Shown here: piece after piece, positions 16,555 to 22,881 of the stretch
Layout of the letters: every line of letters begins with the position of its first letter
Position numbering within the stretch: the stretch's first letter is position 1
NCBI RefSeq assembly: GCF_946479715.1
Contig: NZ_CAMLHF010000054.1
Location: 1-27,710, forward strand
Origin: an uncultured Pedobacter sp.
Lineage (GTDB): Bacteria; Bacteroidota; Bacteroidia; Sphingobacteriales; Sphingobacteriaceae
DNA: 27,710 nt
Direction: 5' to 3'
Position numbers and translations under genes: made by a program
The notes under the pieces: model-generated
The model's input: only the letters and a program-made list of their open reading frames with translations
Told to the model about the DNA's origin: nothing
Databases searched by the model: none

Positions 16555-17685
16555 ATGAGACAATATACCTTAACAGCATCCCTAATTATATTGACCATAG
16601 CCCTCGTATCCTGGGGCCAGAAAGGTCATAAAGCCATTGCCACTATTGCAGAAAAACACTTAGCTACAAACACAAAAACCATAGTAAACACTTATCTGAA
16701 AGGTGAAACCATGAGCGAAGCAAGTACCTGGTCAGATGAGATTAGTGATGATCCTCAATACAAAAAGACTGCATCCTGGCATTACATCAACCTGCCCCTT
16801 GGATTAACCAAAGAACAATTCACAGATTATGTTATTAAACAAGATAAAGACAATGTTTACACTGCAATTTTAAAAGCAGAAGCAAACCTTAAAGATAAAA
16901 CACTTAGTCTGGCACAAAAAAATCAGGCACTAAAATTCCTGATCCACCTGGTTGGTGATGCACACCAACCCATGCATGTTAGCCGCGCCGAAGATAAAGG
17001 TGGTAACGATGTGCAGGTAAGATTTAACGGAAATGGAACCAACTTGCATGCCTTATGGGATGGAAAACTCATTGACCATGAAGGATTCAATTATGCTGAA
17101 ATGGCAAAAAAATACGATTGGGCAAACCCTGAACAAGTTAAGAAATGGCAGGCTGATAGCCCCATGCAATGGTTATGGGAAAGCTACCAGGTAAGCACTC
17201 AGATCTATGATGAGGCCCAGCCTGGCGGTAACATTGGTGACGCTACCTACAAAAAATCAATTGCAATTATCCACCTGCGTATTGCTCAGGCTGGTATAAG
17301 ATTGGCCGGAGAGTTAAACAAGCTATTCAATGACCAACAACAACAGATCAGCGTTATAGAAAAAACCATAGCCTCCACTCCTATAGTTCCAACCAAACCT
17401 TTGGCTAAAGCAATCCCGGTAAAATTAACTGACTTAAAAAGCTCTGTTGGCAAGAATGTAATAGTAACAGGCAAAGTATTTAGCCTGAAAGACATTAAAA
17501 GCATGGTATTGGTTAATGTTGGAGCAGCGCACCCAAATCAACTCCTTACCCTGGCGCTAAAAGGAAAAGCAAAAGTACTGGCAGATAAGATTAACGGAAA
17601 AACCATAACTATTCAAGGCACAGTGAGCTTATTTAAAAATAAACCAGAGATGGTAGTGACTGACCCTAGTCTGATCAAGTTTTAA
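16555..17685 (+). CDS. Secreted S1/P1-type nuclease with a C-terminal OB-fold-like extension
   Basis: The signal peptide (residues 1-19) is cut just before W20, which becomes the N-terminal Trp that holds zinc in this family (mature WGQKGH). All zinc ligands can be placed: W20, H25, D61, H76, H131, D135, H141, H165 and D169 (S1/P1 numbering W1, H6, D45, H60, H116, D120, H126, H149, D153), including HLVGDAHQPMH and NLHALWDG. The enzyme should cleave single-stranded DNA/RNA and 3'-nucleotides. The nuclease domain ends near 260. After a Pro-rich linker, residues about 297-376 (VGKNVIVTGKV, ITIQGTVSLFKNKPEMVV) look like an OB-fold, an extra of about 110 residues over ordinary members. Confidence 0.95.
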   Translation: MRQYTLTASLIILTIALVSWGQKGHKAIATIAEKHLATNTKTIVNTYLKGETMSEASTWSDEISDDPQYKKTASWHYINLPLGLTKEQFTDYVIKQDKDNVYTAILKAEANLKDKTLSLAQKNQALKFLIHLVGDAHQPMHVSRAEDKGGNDVQVRFNGNGTNLHALWDGKLIDHEGFNYAEMAKKYDWANPEQVKKWQADSPMQWLWESYQVSTQIYDEAQPGGNIGDATYKKSIAIIHLRIAQAGIRLAGELNKLFNDQQQQISVIEKTIASTPIVPTKPLAKAIPVKLTDLKSSVGKNVIVTGKVFSLKDIKSMVLVNVGAAHPNQLLTLALKGKAKVLADKINGKTITIQGTVSLFKNKPEMVVTDPSLIKF

Positions 17686-17706
17686 GCACCAATAATGAGA
17701 TGAATG

Positions 17707-17729
17707 ACTACAGCATTTCTAGCTGTAGT
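17707..17729. terminator. Weak bidirectional hairpin between convergent genes
   Basis: The 8-bp perfect arms ACTACAGC (17707-17714) and GCTGTAGT (17722-17729) enclose a 7-nt loop. It sits 21 bp after the nuclease stop and touches the stop codon of the convergent small gene. No strong T-run follows on either side, so termination is plausible but weak. Confidence 0.45.
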
Positions 17730-18043
17730 TATTCTCTTGATTTGAAATTATAGATTTCGCTACCCTTCCATAGAATAAATCCAAGTTTAGCACATTGCCT
17801 GGCAACTTCAGATTCAACGGCAGAAGGAACATCGTTTACAATCTTCCACCGAACAGCATACTTGCTATTATAGCTGATGTAAATAACCAGATCTTCACAG
17901 TTCCGGTTTTCGATAAGTTCTTTTGTTAATGAATCCTGCAGCTCAGTAGCAAAGCGAGAGAGTCTTTCATTCATCACCTTTGACAATGGAGGTGCGGGTT
18001 TAAGGTCTGGTTCAATTATAGCAAGTACTGTAACGGTAGTCAT
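17729..18043 (-). CDS. Small protein of unknown function
   Basis: This is a 104-residue frame with an ATG start, a normal-looking amino-acid mix and no signal peptide. It has two predicted helices (KVMNERLSRFATELQDSLTKELI and SAVESEVARQCAKLG) around strands VIYISYNSKYAVRWKIV, suggesting a small alpha/beta fold. I do not recognise a family. It is convergent with the nuclease gene, and the long gap upstream gives it its own control region. It could be a false ORF, but no alternative frame here is better. Confidence 0.6.
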   Translation of the reverse strand: MTTVTVLAIIEPDLKPAPPLSKVMNERLSRFATELQDSLTKELIENRNCEDLVIYISYNSKYAVRWKIVNDVPSAVESEVARQCAKLGFILWKGSEIYNFKSRE

Positions 18044-18161
18044 AAGTAATCCTCAAGTGCCGCTAATATTACCAAAAAGATGCAGAGCCACAAATTACGC
18101 AACCGAATTTAACATTATCTAAAGCTTAATACCTGATTAACAATAGAAAAAAATTCTCAGT

Positions 18162-18180
18162 CCGCATTTAAGCGGTTTTT
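18162..18180 (+). terminator. Orphan terminator-like hairpin with T-run
   Basis: CCGC (18162-18165) and GCGG (18172-18175) form a GC-only 4-bp stem with a 6-nt loop, followed directly by TTTTT. No plus-strand gene ends just before it, so it may end an unannotated short transcript or be chance. Confidence 0.3.
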
Positions 18181-18337
18181 AAACGAATGCGCATCAACCC
18201 ATAAGCAATCTCTCATTTTAAAGCCATTTAACAACTCAGCTACACACCAATAACAAAGGATATGTATCGATACGAAAAAATCAATCCTGAAGCCTTAAAT
18301 ACACCTTAATCGAACACAAAAAACATCTCATCATATC

Positions 18338-18369
18338 TTTGCTAAAAGGCGTTAGTTTGCTTATTTTTG
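18338..18369 (+). promoter_or_regulatory. Consensus Bacteroidota promoter for chrA
   Basis: TTTG (18338-18341), a 20-bp spacer and TATTTTTG (18362-18369) match the -33/-7 consensus TTTG-N19-21-TAnnTTTG at every fixed base. Transcription should start near 18375, giving a leader of about 70 nt to the ATG at 18443. Confidence 0.8.
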
Positions 18370-18442
18370 CATAGTTCCTGATTTTCCTTTTACCATTATA
18401 GAAACCTAATTGACTACGTTGAAAAATAGAGATAGAAATATT

Positions 18443-19759
18443 ATGCTCCAAGGTAAGCCTTCATTTAAAGAAGCTTTAAAGTTTTGGTTTAAACTGGGTT
18501 GGATAAGTTTCGGTGGTACTGCCGGCCATATCAACATTATGCATGAGGAATTAGTCGGTCAAAAAAAATGGATTAGCAATAGCAGATTTTTCCATGCATT
18601 AAGTCTTTGCATGCTTTTACCCGGTCCGGAAGCACAGCAATTAGCCATTTATATTGGCTGGCAATTACATGGTAAAAAAGGAGGATTAATGGCGGGTATT
18701 CTATTTGTACTTCCCTCCATGTTTATTTTGCTATTGTTAAGTGTGCTTTACGTTTATTTTGGAAATCAGCCATGGATGTTTGCTATGTTCAATGGATTTA
18801 AGCCTGCGGTCATCTCCATCATAATCGTAGCACTCTTAGGTATAGGCAAAAAAGCACTCCATACTAAACTTCATATTTTAATGTGCGTCTTGGCCTTTAC
18901 ATGTATTTTCTTCTTTAACATATCGATGTTCCTGATCATAATAGGAACGATTTTACTCGCTGTGCTGATCCAACGATTATGGCCTGCGCTATCTGCTAAT
19001 AGAATTTCGGAAAATGACCAAACCTATTCTGATGAAGAAACTTTCTATTTTAATAAAAACTCTGTGGCACGTGGCACAGACACGCCCAATAGCAAGTCTT
19101 TAAAACAAACGGCTATTTTTGCACTGATCTGGCTAATCCCTTTACTTCTATTGTATTTTCTTTCTGTTGATTTTACATTCTGGAAAGACCTCAGCTTCTT
19201 CTTTACCCAAACTGCCTTGTTTACAATAGGAGGATCTTATACTGTTTTACCATATGTTGCTCAGTTTAGTGTTTCGAAGTTGAACTGGCTAAGTAAAATG
19301 CAAATGATTGATGGTTTTGCCTTGGCTGAAACAACTCCAGGCCCTTTAATTATTGTGGTGTGTTATGTAGGGTTTATGGCAGCCTTTAATCATTTTTCAG
19401 GTTCTATCCTTATGGGTACAATTGGTCTTTTGATTACAACCTTCAATACCTTTCTCCCTTCATTTCTATTCATATTTGTTGGCGGACCAATCATCGAAAA
19501 AACTCACGGCAATAAAACAATTGGTAATGTTCTGGGATTTGTAACAGCTGCAGTGGTGGGAGTGATTTTAAACCTCACCTTATTTCTGGGGAAGGACATT
19601 ATCTTTCCCGGAGGTGTTACTTTAAAACATATTGATTTATACTCATTAGCCTGGATTATGATCACCCTGGTATTAATGAAAAAATTTAAGGTTAATGTCC
19701 TCTATATTATTGGACTGAGCTTATTTTTCGGTCTCGCCCATTTTTATATTTTCATATAA
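18443..19759 (+). CDS. chrA: ChrA-type chromate transporter, two-domain (long) form
   Basis: The open frame begins at a TTG (18410); the ATG at 18443 (MLQGKPSFKEAL) is the likely start, for 438 residues. Two CHR domains are present. The first has WISFGGTAGHINIMHEELV and LLPGPEAQQLAIYIGWQLHG; the second has FTIGGSYTVLPYVAQ and AETTPGPLIIVVCYVGF. Between them is a charged cytosolic loop (about 185-225), and there are about ten membrane segments overall. Family members export chromate with proton or other coupling, though many ChrA homologues have not been tested. It has an excellent promoter of its own (18338-18369). A DinB-like gene follows after 32 bp and is likely co-transcribed. No chrB or chromate reductase is near. 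Confidence 0.93.
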   Translation: MLQGKPSFKEALKFWFKLGWISFGGTAGHINIMHEELVGQKKWISNSRFFHALSLCMLLPGPEAQQLAIYIGWQLHGKKGGLMAGILFVLPSMFILLLLSVLYVYFGNQPWMFAMFNGFKPAVISIIIVALLGIGKKALHTKLHILMCVLAFTCIFFFNISMFLIIIGTILLAVLIQRLWPALSANRISENDQTYSDEETFYFNKNSVARGTDTPNSKSLKQTAIFALIWLIPLLLLYFLSVDFTFWKDLSFFFTQTALFTIGGSYTVLPYVAQFSVSKLNWLSKMQMIDGFALAETTPGPLIIVVCYVGFMAAFNHFSGSILMGTIGLLITTFNTFLPSFLFIFVGGPIIEKTHGNKTIGNVLGFVTAAVVGVILNLTLFLGKDIIFPGGVTLKHIDLYSLAWIMITLVLMKKFKVNVLYIIGLSLFFGLAHFYIFI

Positions 19760-19791
19760 TATTATAATTTAACTGTTTAATATTAAAGATT

Positions 19792-20280
19792 ATGAATTTA
19801 CCAGCACAATTAGCAAAGCACCTAAGAGATGTTCATTTAGGAGGAAACTGGACATCATCAAACCTTAAAGATAATTTGAAGGATGTAAGCTGGCAACAAG
19901 CAACAACACAGGTTCATTCTTTTAATACCATTGCTACCTTAGTTTATCACGTGAACTACTACATAAGTGCAGTACTAAAGGTATTACAAGGAGGACCACT
20001 TGAGGCCAGCGATAAATATAGTTTTGACCTTCCTCCAATCGAGTCACAAAGAGACTGGGATAATTTGCTGGATAAAACCTTTGCCGACGCCGAAACTTTC
20101 GCTTTACTGATTGAGCAGCTGCCTGAACACAAGCTTTGGGAAAGCTTTGCAGACGAGAAATATGGAACCTACTACAGAAATATCCAGGGAATTATTGAGC
20201 ATACCCATTACCATTTAGGACAGATTGCGCTGATAAAAAAAATACTCTTGCAAGTGGGTGAAAACCAAAGCAAAGGTTAG
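19792..20280 (+). CDS. DinB-superfamily protein
   Basis: This is a 162-residue cytosolic four-helix-bundle protein. Histidines at the expected metal sites are seen in TLVYHVNYYI (about residue 53) and in the C-terminal IIEHTHYHLGQIALIKK. An early HLGGNW also fits the family. DinB/YfiT proteins bind a divalent metal, and several act as thiol-dependent S-transferases; the substrate here is unknown. Lying 32 bp after chrA with no promoter box between, it is probably in the chrA operon, which may hint at a stress or thiol function. Its last 4 bp overlap the convergent gene at 20277. Confidence 0.88.
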   Translation: MNLPAQLAKHLRDVHLGGNWTSSNLKDNLKDVSWQQATTQVHSFNTIATLVYHVNYYISAVLKVLQGGPLEASDKYSFDLPPIESQRDWDNLLDKTFADAETFALLIEQLPEHKLWESFADEKYGTYYRNIQGIIEHTHYHLGQIALIKKILLQVGENQSKG

Positions 20281-20927
20281 TTTTCTGTGATTTTTAGATT
20301 TCTGAAATCCCCTGCAGATTCGCTGCCAGTCCAGAAAGCTATCTTCCCGGAATTTAAATTGCTTAAAGGAACTAGTTCCAAGCATGGTTTAGGGTTTTCA
20401 TTTACATAGACACGGATCATTTTTGCCTCCACCTTAATTCGAACCCTGAACCAATCTTCGGGATTAATATCCTCTCCTATAGGCTGTTCATACTTTAATG
20501 GAGAACCCTCTCTAAGCTTTGGCCAGTCGTTCCCGGGAAGGGAAATATATTGGACTGCATGTTTTTTTCGCAATTCATCCTTTGATCTAAAATTAAATGG
20601 TCTAAAATAGATCGCCTCATAAGTAGAGTCGTTTTGTATATGAAAAGCAAACCCCACAAAGCTTTTTTGGAAAACATCTTCACCTTTCACTTCAAACGTT
20701 ATCTCTCCGGCTTTAAAGTCACGGTGTTTTATTACAGCAAAGCCTGCATCATACTTTGCATTTATATGTAAAATGGACTTTTGAGGTGAACCACTCATAT
20801 TTATTGTTCGGTTTACTGTTCGCGTAACCTTTGTAATGTCTACCGTTACTGTTTTCTGAGCTGATACTTTTACACTAATCGTAAGAATGAGCATCAAAAG
20901 TATACATAAGAGTTTTAAACTTTTCAT
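20277..20927 (-). CDS. Secreted protein, concanavalin/LamG-like fold (DUF1080-like)
   Basis: The protein has 216 residues with a clear signal peptide (1-23, ending VSAQ). The mature part is beta-rich. Segments such as GEITFEVKG, FVGFAFHIQNDSTYEAIYFRPFNF, WFRVRIKVEAKMIRVYVNENPKP and GKIAFWTGSESAGDFRNLKI follow the order of the 3-keto-disaccharide hydrolase/LamG-like jelly roll, in which the last strand reads as a conserved G-D-F-x-N-L. It probably binds or acts on carbohydrate in the periplasm, but no catalytic residues can be assigned. It is divergent from the Crp/Fnr gene, with the tandem operators between them. Confidence 0.8.
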   Translation of the reverse strand: MKSLKLLCILLMLILTISVKVSAQKTVTVDITKVTRTVNRTINMSGSPQKSILHINAKYDAGFAVIKHRDFKAGEITFEVKGEDVFQKSFVGFAFHIQNDSTYEAIYFRPFNFRSKDELRKKHAVQYISLPGNDWPKLREGSPLKYEQPIGEDINPEDWFRVRIKVEAKMIRVYVNENPKPCLELVPLSNLNSGKIAFWTGSESAGDFRNLKITEN

Positions 20928-21005
20928 ATTGTTAATTTTCCCTTATAATTCAAGAGCTGTGCCAATGAACATACCCACCCTAATAAGGCTTTAAAACAGT
21001 ATACG

Positions 21006-21045
21006 ATGTTCAAAAATGAACATATACTGTTCGGATAAGAACAGT
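21006..21045. promoter_or_regulatory. Two tandem TGTTC-N6-GAACA operators
   Basis: Site 1 is TGTTC (21007-21011) and GAACA (21018-21022), with arms extending to ATGTTCA/TGAACAT. Site 2 is TGTTC (21028-21032) and GAACA (21039-21043), with arms extending to ACTGTTC/GAACAGT. The two palindromes are offset by exactly 21 bp, two helical turns. The 5-N6-5 layout equals that of CRP-type sites (TGTGA-N6-TCACA). They lie between the divergent lectin-like gene and the Crp/Fnr gene, so that regulator is the natural candidate to bind. Confidence 0.7.
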
Positions 21046-21124
21046 TGCATAAATATAATTAGCAAAAAGAAATAAAACCTTATTTTTACTCTTAAAATCA
21101 TCTATATCCAATAATTCATTCCTT

Positions 21125-21739
21125 ATGATCAGTTCCAGCATTTCAAATGAAGCTTTAGATATATTTCGTAAAGGATTAGCCCATTTTATCACTTTTGATG
21201 AGACCGAATGGATTGAATTCATATTGCACCTTAACTATAAGGTTATTAAAAAGAGAGATCATTTTTCAATTAAGGATAAAGTTTGTAGTGATATTGGTTT
21301 TATTGTAAATGGTTCAGTTCGTTATTACCATGTTAAGGATGGCACTGAAATAACTGGATATTTCAGCTTTGAAAATGAATTTGTAAGTTCTTACAAAAGC
21401 TTTCTTACTCAGCAACCCAGCATTGGCTATATACAAGCACTTGAACAAACGGAGCTGATACTTATTTCCCGTAAAAACATGGACATGATGCTTAATCATC
21501 CATTATTGGGCTACAAGATGGAGCGTTTCGGCAGATTGGTTGCAGAACATTACATCTGCTGTTACGAAGACAGGATCACATCTTTTATTACTGAGACTCC
21601 TGAAGAACGTTATCTTAAAATGCTCGAAACAACACCTGAAATTATGCAGCGTGTACCACAACACTATGTTGCCAATTTTTTAGGCATTACACCTGTGTCT
21701 CTTTCGCGGATAAGAAAAAGGACTTTAATATATACCTAA
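21125..21739 (+). CDS. Crp/Fnr-family transcriptional regulator
   Basis: This protein has 204 residues. The N-terminal cyclic-nucleotide-binding-like beta-roll spans about 20-120 (VIKKRDHFSIKDKVCSDIGFIVNGSVRYYHV, EITGYFSFENEFVSSYKSFL). It lacks the usual phosphate-binding cassette arginine pattern of true cAMP receptors. A dimerisation helix follows (MERFGRLVAEHYICCYEDRI), then a compact helix-turn-helix with VPQHYVANFLGITPVSLSRIRKR at the C-terminus. This Bacteroidota type typically ends right after the recognition helix, as here. No iron-sulfur cysteine cluster is apparent. The tandem operators 80-118 bp upstream suggest autoregulation and control of the divergent secreted protein. Confidence 0.92.
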   Translation: MISSSISNEALDIFRKGLAHFITFDETEWIEFILHLNYKVIKKRDHFSIKDKVCSDIGFIVNGSVRYYHVKDGTEITGYFSFENEFVSSYKSFLTQQPSIGYIQALEQTELILISRKNMDMMLNHPLLGYKMERFGRLVAEHYICCYEDRITSFITETPEERYLKMLETTPEIMQRVPQHYVANFLGITPVSLSRIRKRTLIYT

Positions 21740-21800
21740 TCGCAGGCACACATAATTAATTTCTTATCTTTTGTTAACGTTTTGGTTTACAAGACACAAC

Positions 21801-21820
21801 TACATTTGTATTATACAAAT
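21801..21820 (+). promoter_or_regulatory. -7 box TACATTTG overlapped by a 17-bp palindrome
   Basis: TACATTTG (21801-21808) is an exact TAnnTTTG match, with TTTG at 21781-21784 (16-bp spacer, slightly short). A perfect palindrome, ATTTGTAT-T-ATACAAAT (21804-21820), overlaps the box and the expected start site and ends 9 bp before the ATG at 21830. This is a classic repressor position. Confidence 0.55.
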
Positions 21821-21829
21821 CGAAAAGAC

Positions 21830-22765
21830 ATGCATACTATATTAGGTGCCGGCGGGCCAACAGCAAACGCGCTTACAAAAGAATTATTAAGCCATAATCC
21901 TAATGAAACCATACGACTTGTAAGTCGCAGACCCATAAAGGTTACAGGCGTTAACGTTACCTGGCAAAAAGCTGATCTGTTAAACTATGCAGAGGTATTG
22001 GCTGCCGTAAAAGGTTCTGCCGTAGTTTATATGTGCGCAGGCCTGGTTTATGATAAAGCAATATGGCAGCAACAATGGCCGGTAATTATGCAGAACCTGA
22101 TAAATGCATCAAAAGAAACGCAGGCGAGGTTAATATTTTTTGATAATGTTTATATGTACGGACTGGTTAAAGGTCCTATGCTTGAGACCACTCCATACAA
22201 TCCTGTCAGCGTAAAAGGCGAAGTTAGGGCGCGTATAGCTACACAACTGATGGACGAGGTTAAAGCAGGAAATATACAGGCCACTATTGCCCGGGCAGCA
22301 GATTTTTATGGTACAGATTCTATGAATAGTTTTCTGGATATGATGGTGCTGGATAAATATGCGAAAAAAACATCTGCACAATGGATTGGCGATCCAAAAG
22401 TACTGCACAATTTCACTTACATACCTGACACTGGCAGTGCAATGTACATTTTAGGGCAAACACCAGATTCTGGTAATCAAATATGGCATTTGCCTACTGC
22501 AGCACCAATAACAGGAAAGGAATTTATAACATTAGCCGCTGAGATTTATGGAGTAAAACCTGCTCATACTACCATTAATAAATTCATGTTGCAATTGGTG
22601 GGTTTATTTAAAAAAGTTGTAGCAGGTACTGTAGAAATGTACTATCAATATGATCATGATTATAATTTCAATTCTTCAAAATTTGAAAATACGTTTAATG
22701 TAAAACCAACAAGTTATAGGGAGGGAATAAAGCATATGTCAGAGACTTTGTATCAGGCAAAATAA
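21830..22765 (+). CDS. Atypical SDR / NAD(P)-dependent epimerase-like protein
   Basis: The long frame starts at TTG (21782). The ATG at 21830 opens directly on the Rossmann strand (MHTILGAGGPTANALTKELL) and is preferred, for 311 residues. Visible features are GAGGPTA for the dinucleotide, RLVSRRP after beta-2, ADLLNYAEV and VVYMCAG. DNVYMYG replaces the usual active-site YxxxK, as in atypical extended SDRs, and NFTYIPDTG is near the C-terminal half. It may act as a nucleotide-sugar or ketone reductase-like enzyme or as an NmrA-like sensor; the sequence does not decide. It follows the Crp/Fnr gene by 90 bp and has its own promoter-operator. Confidence 0.88.
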   Translation: MHTILGAGGPTANALTKELLSHNPNETIRLVSRRPIKVTGVNVTWQKADLLNYAEVLAAVKGSAVVYMCAGLVYDKAIWQQQWPVIMQNLINASKETQARLIFFDNVYMYGLVKGPMLETTPYNPVSVKGEVRARIATQLMDEVKAGNIQATIARAADFYGTDSMNSFLDMMVLDKYAKKTSAQWIGDPKVLHNFTYIPDTGSAMYILGQTPDSGNQIWHLPTAAPITGKEFITLAAEIYGVKPAHTTINKFMLQLVGLFKKVVAGTVEMYYQYDHDYNFNSSKFENTFNVKPTSYREGIKHMSETLYQAK

Positions 22766-22783
22766 AAATCCCCATTATTAATA

Positions 22784-22805
22784 TCCCCACAGAATACGAT
22801 GGGGA
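22784..22805. terminator. Weak hairpin after the SDR gene
   Basis: TCCCCA (22784-22789) and TGGGGA (22800-22805) pair over 6 bp with a 10-nt loop, 18 bp after the stop. There is no T-run, so this may be only a 3'-end stabiliser. Confidence 0.3.
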
Positions 22806-22850
22806 ACGATATAAGTAAATTAAATATTTTCGTAACTAAGCTAGTTTGTC

Positions 22851-22870
22851 GTAAAAATATATATTTTTAC
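22851..22870. repeat. Perfect 20-bp AT-rich palindrome just before the lipoprotein start
   Basis: GTAAAAATAT is followed immediately by its reverse complement ATATTTTTAC. The palindrome ends 11 bp before the ATG at 22882, where a ribosome would bind. It could be an operator or a leader hairpin that masks the start region. Confidence 0.6.
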
Positions 22871-22881
22871 AGAAAAAACAT

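Larger units (their letters stand above)
18044..18442. other. Long intergenic region ahead of chrA
   Basis: These 399 bp have no supportable coding frame. They hold a terminator-like hairpin at 18162-18180, a 10-bp palindrome GTATCGATAC at 18264-18273 and the chrA promoter at 18338-18369. The promoter of the small minus-strand gene should also be here, but no exact -7 box was found for it. Confidence 0.6.

Noticed and set aside
21010..21222. Minus-strand frame of 70 codons across the Crp/Fnr start and operator region
   Set aside because: It is antisense to the regulator's N-terminus and runs through the tandem palindromes; no family resemblance.
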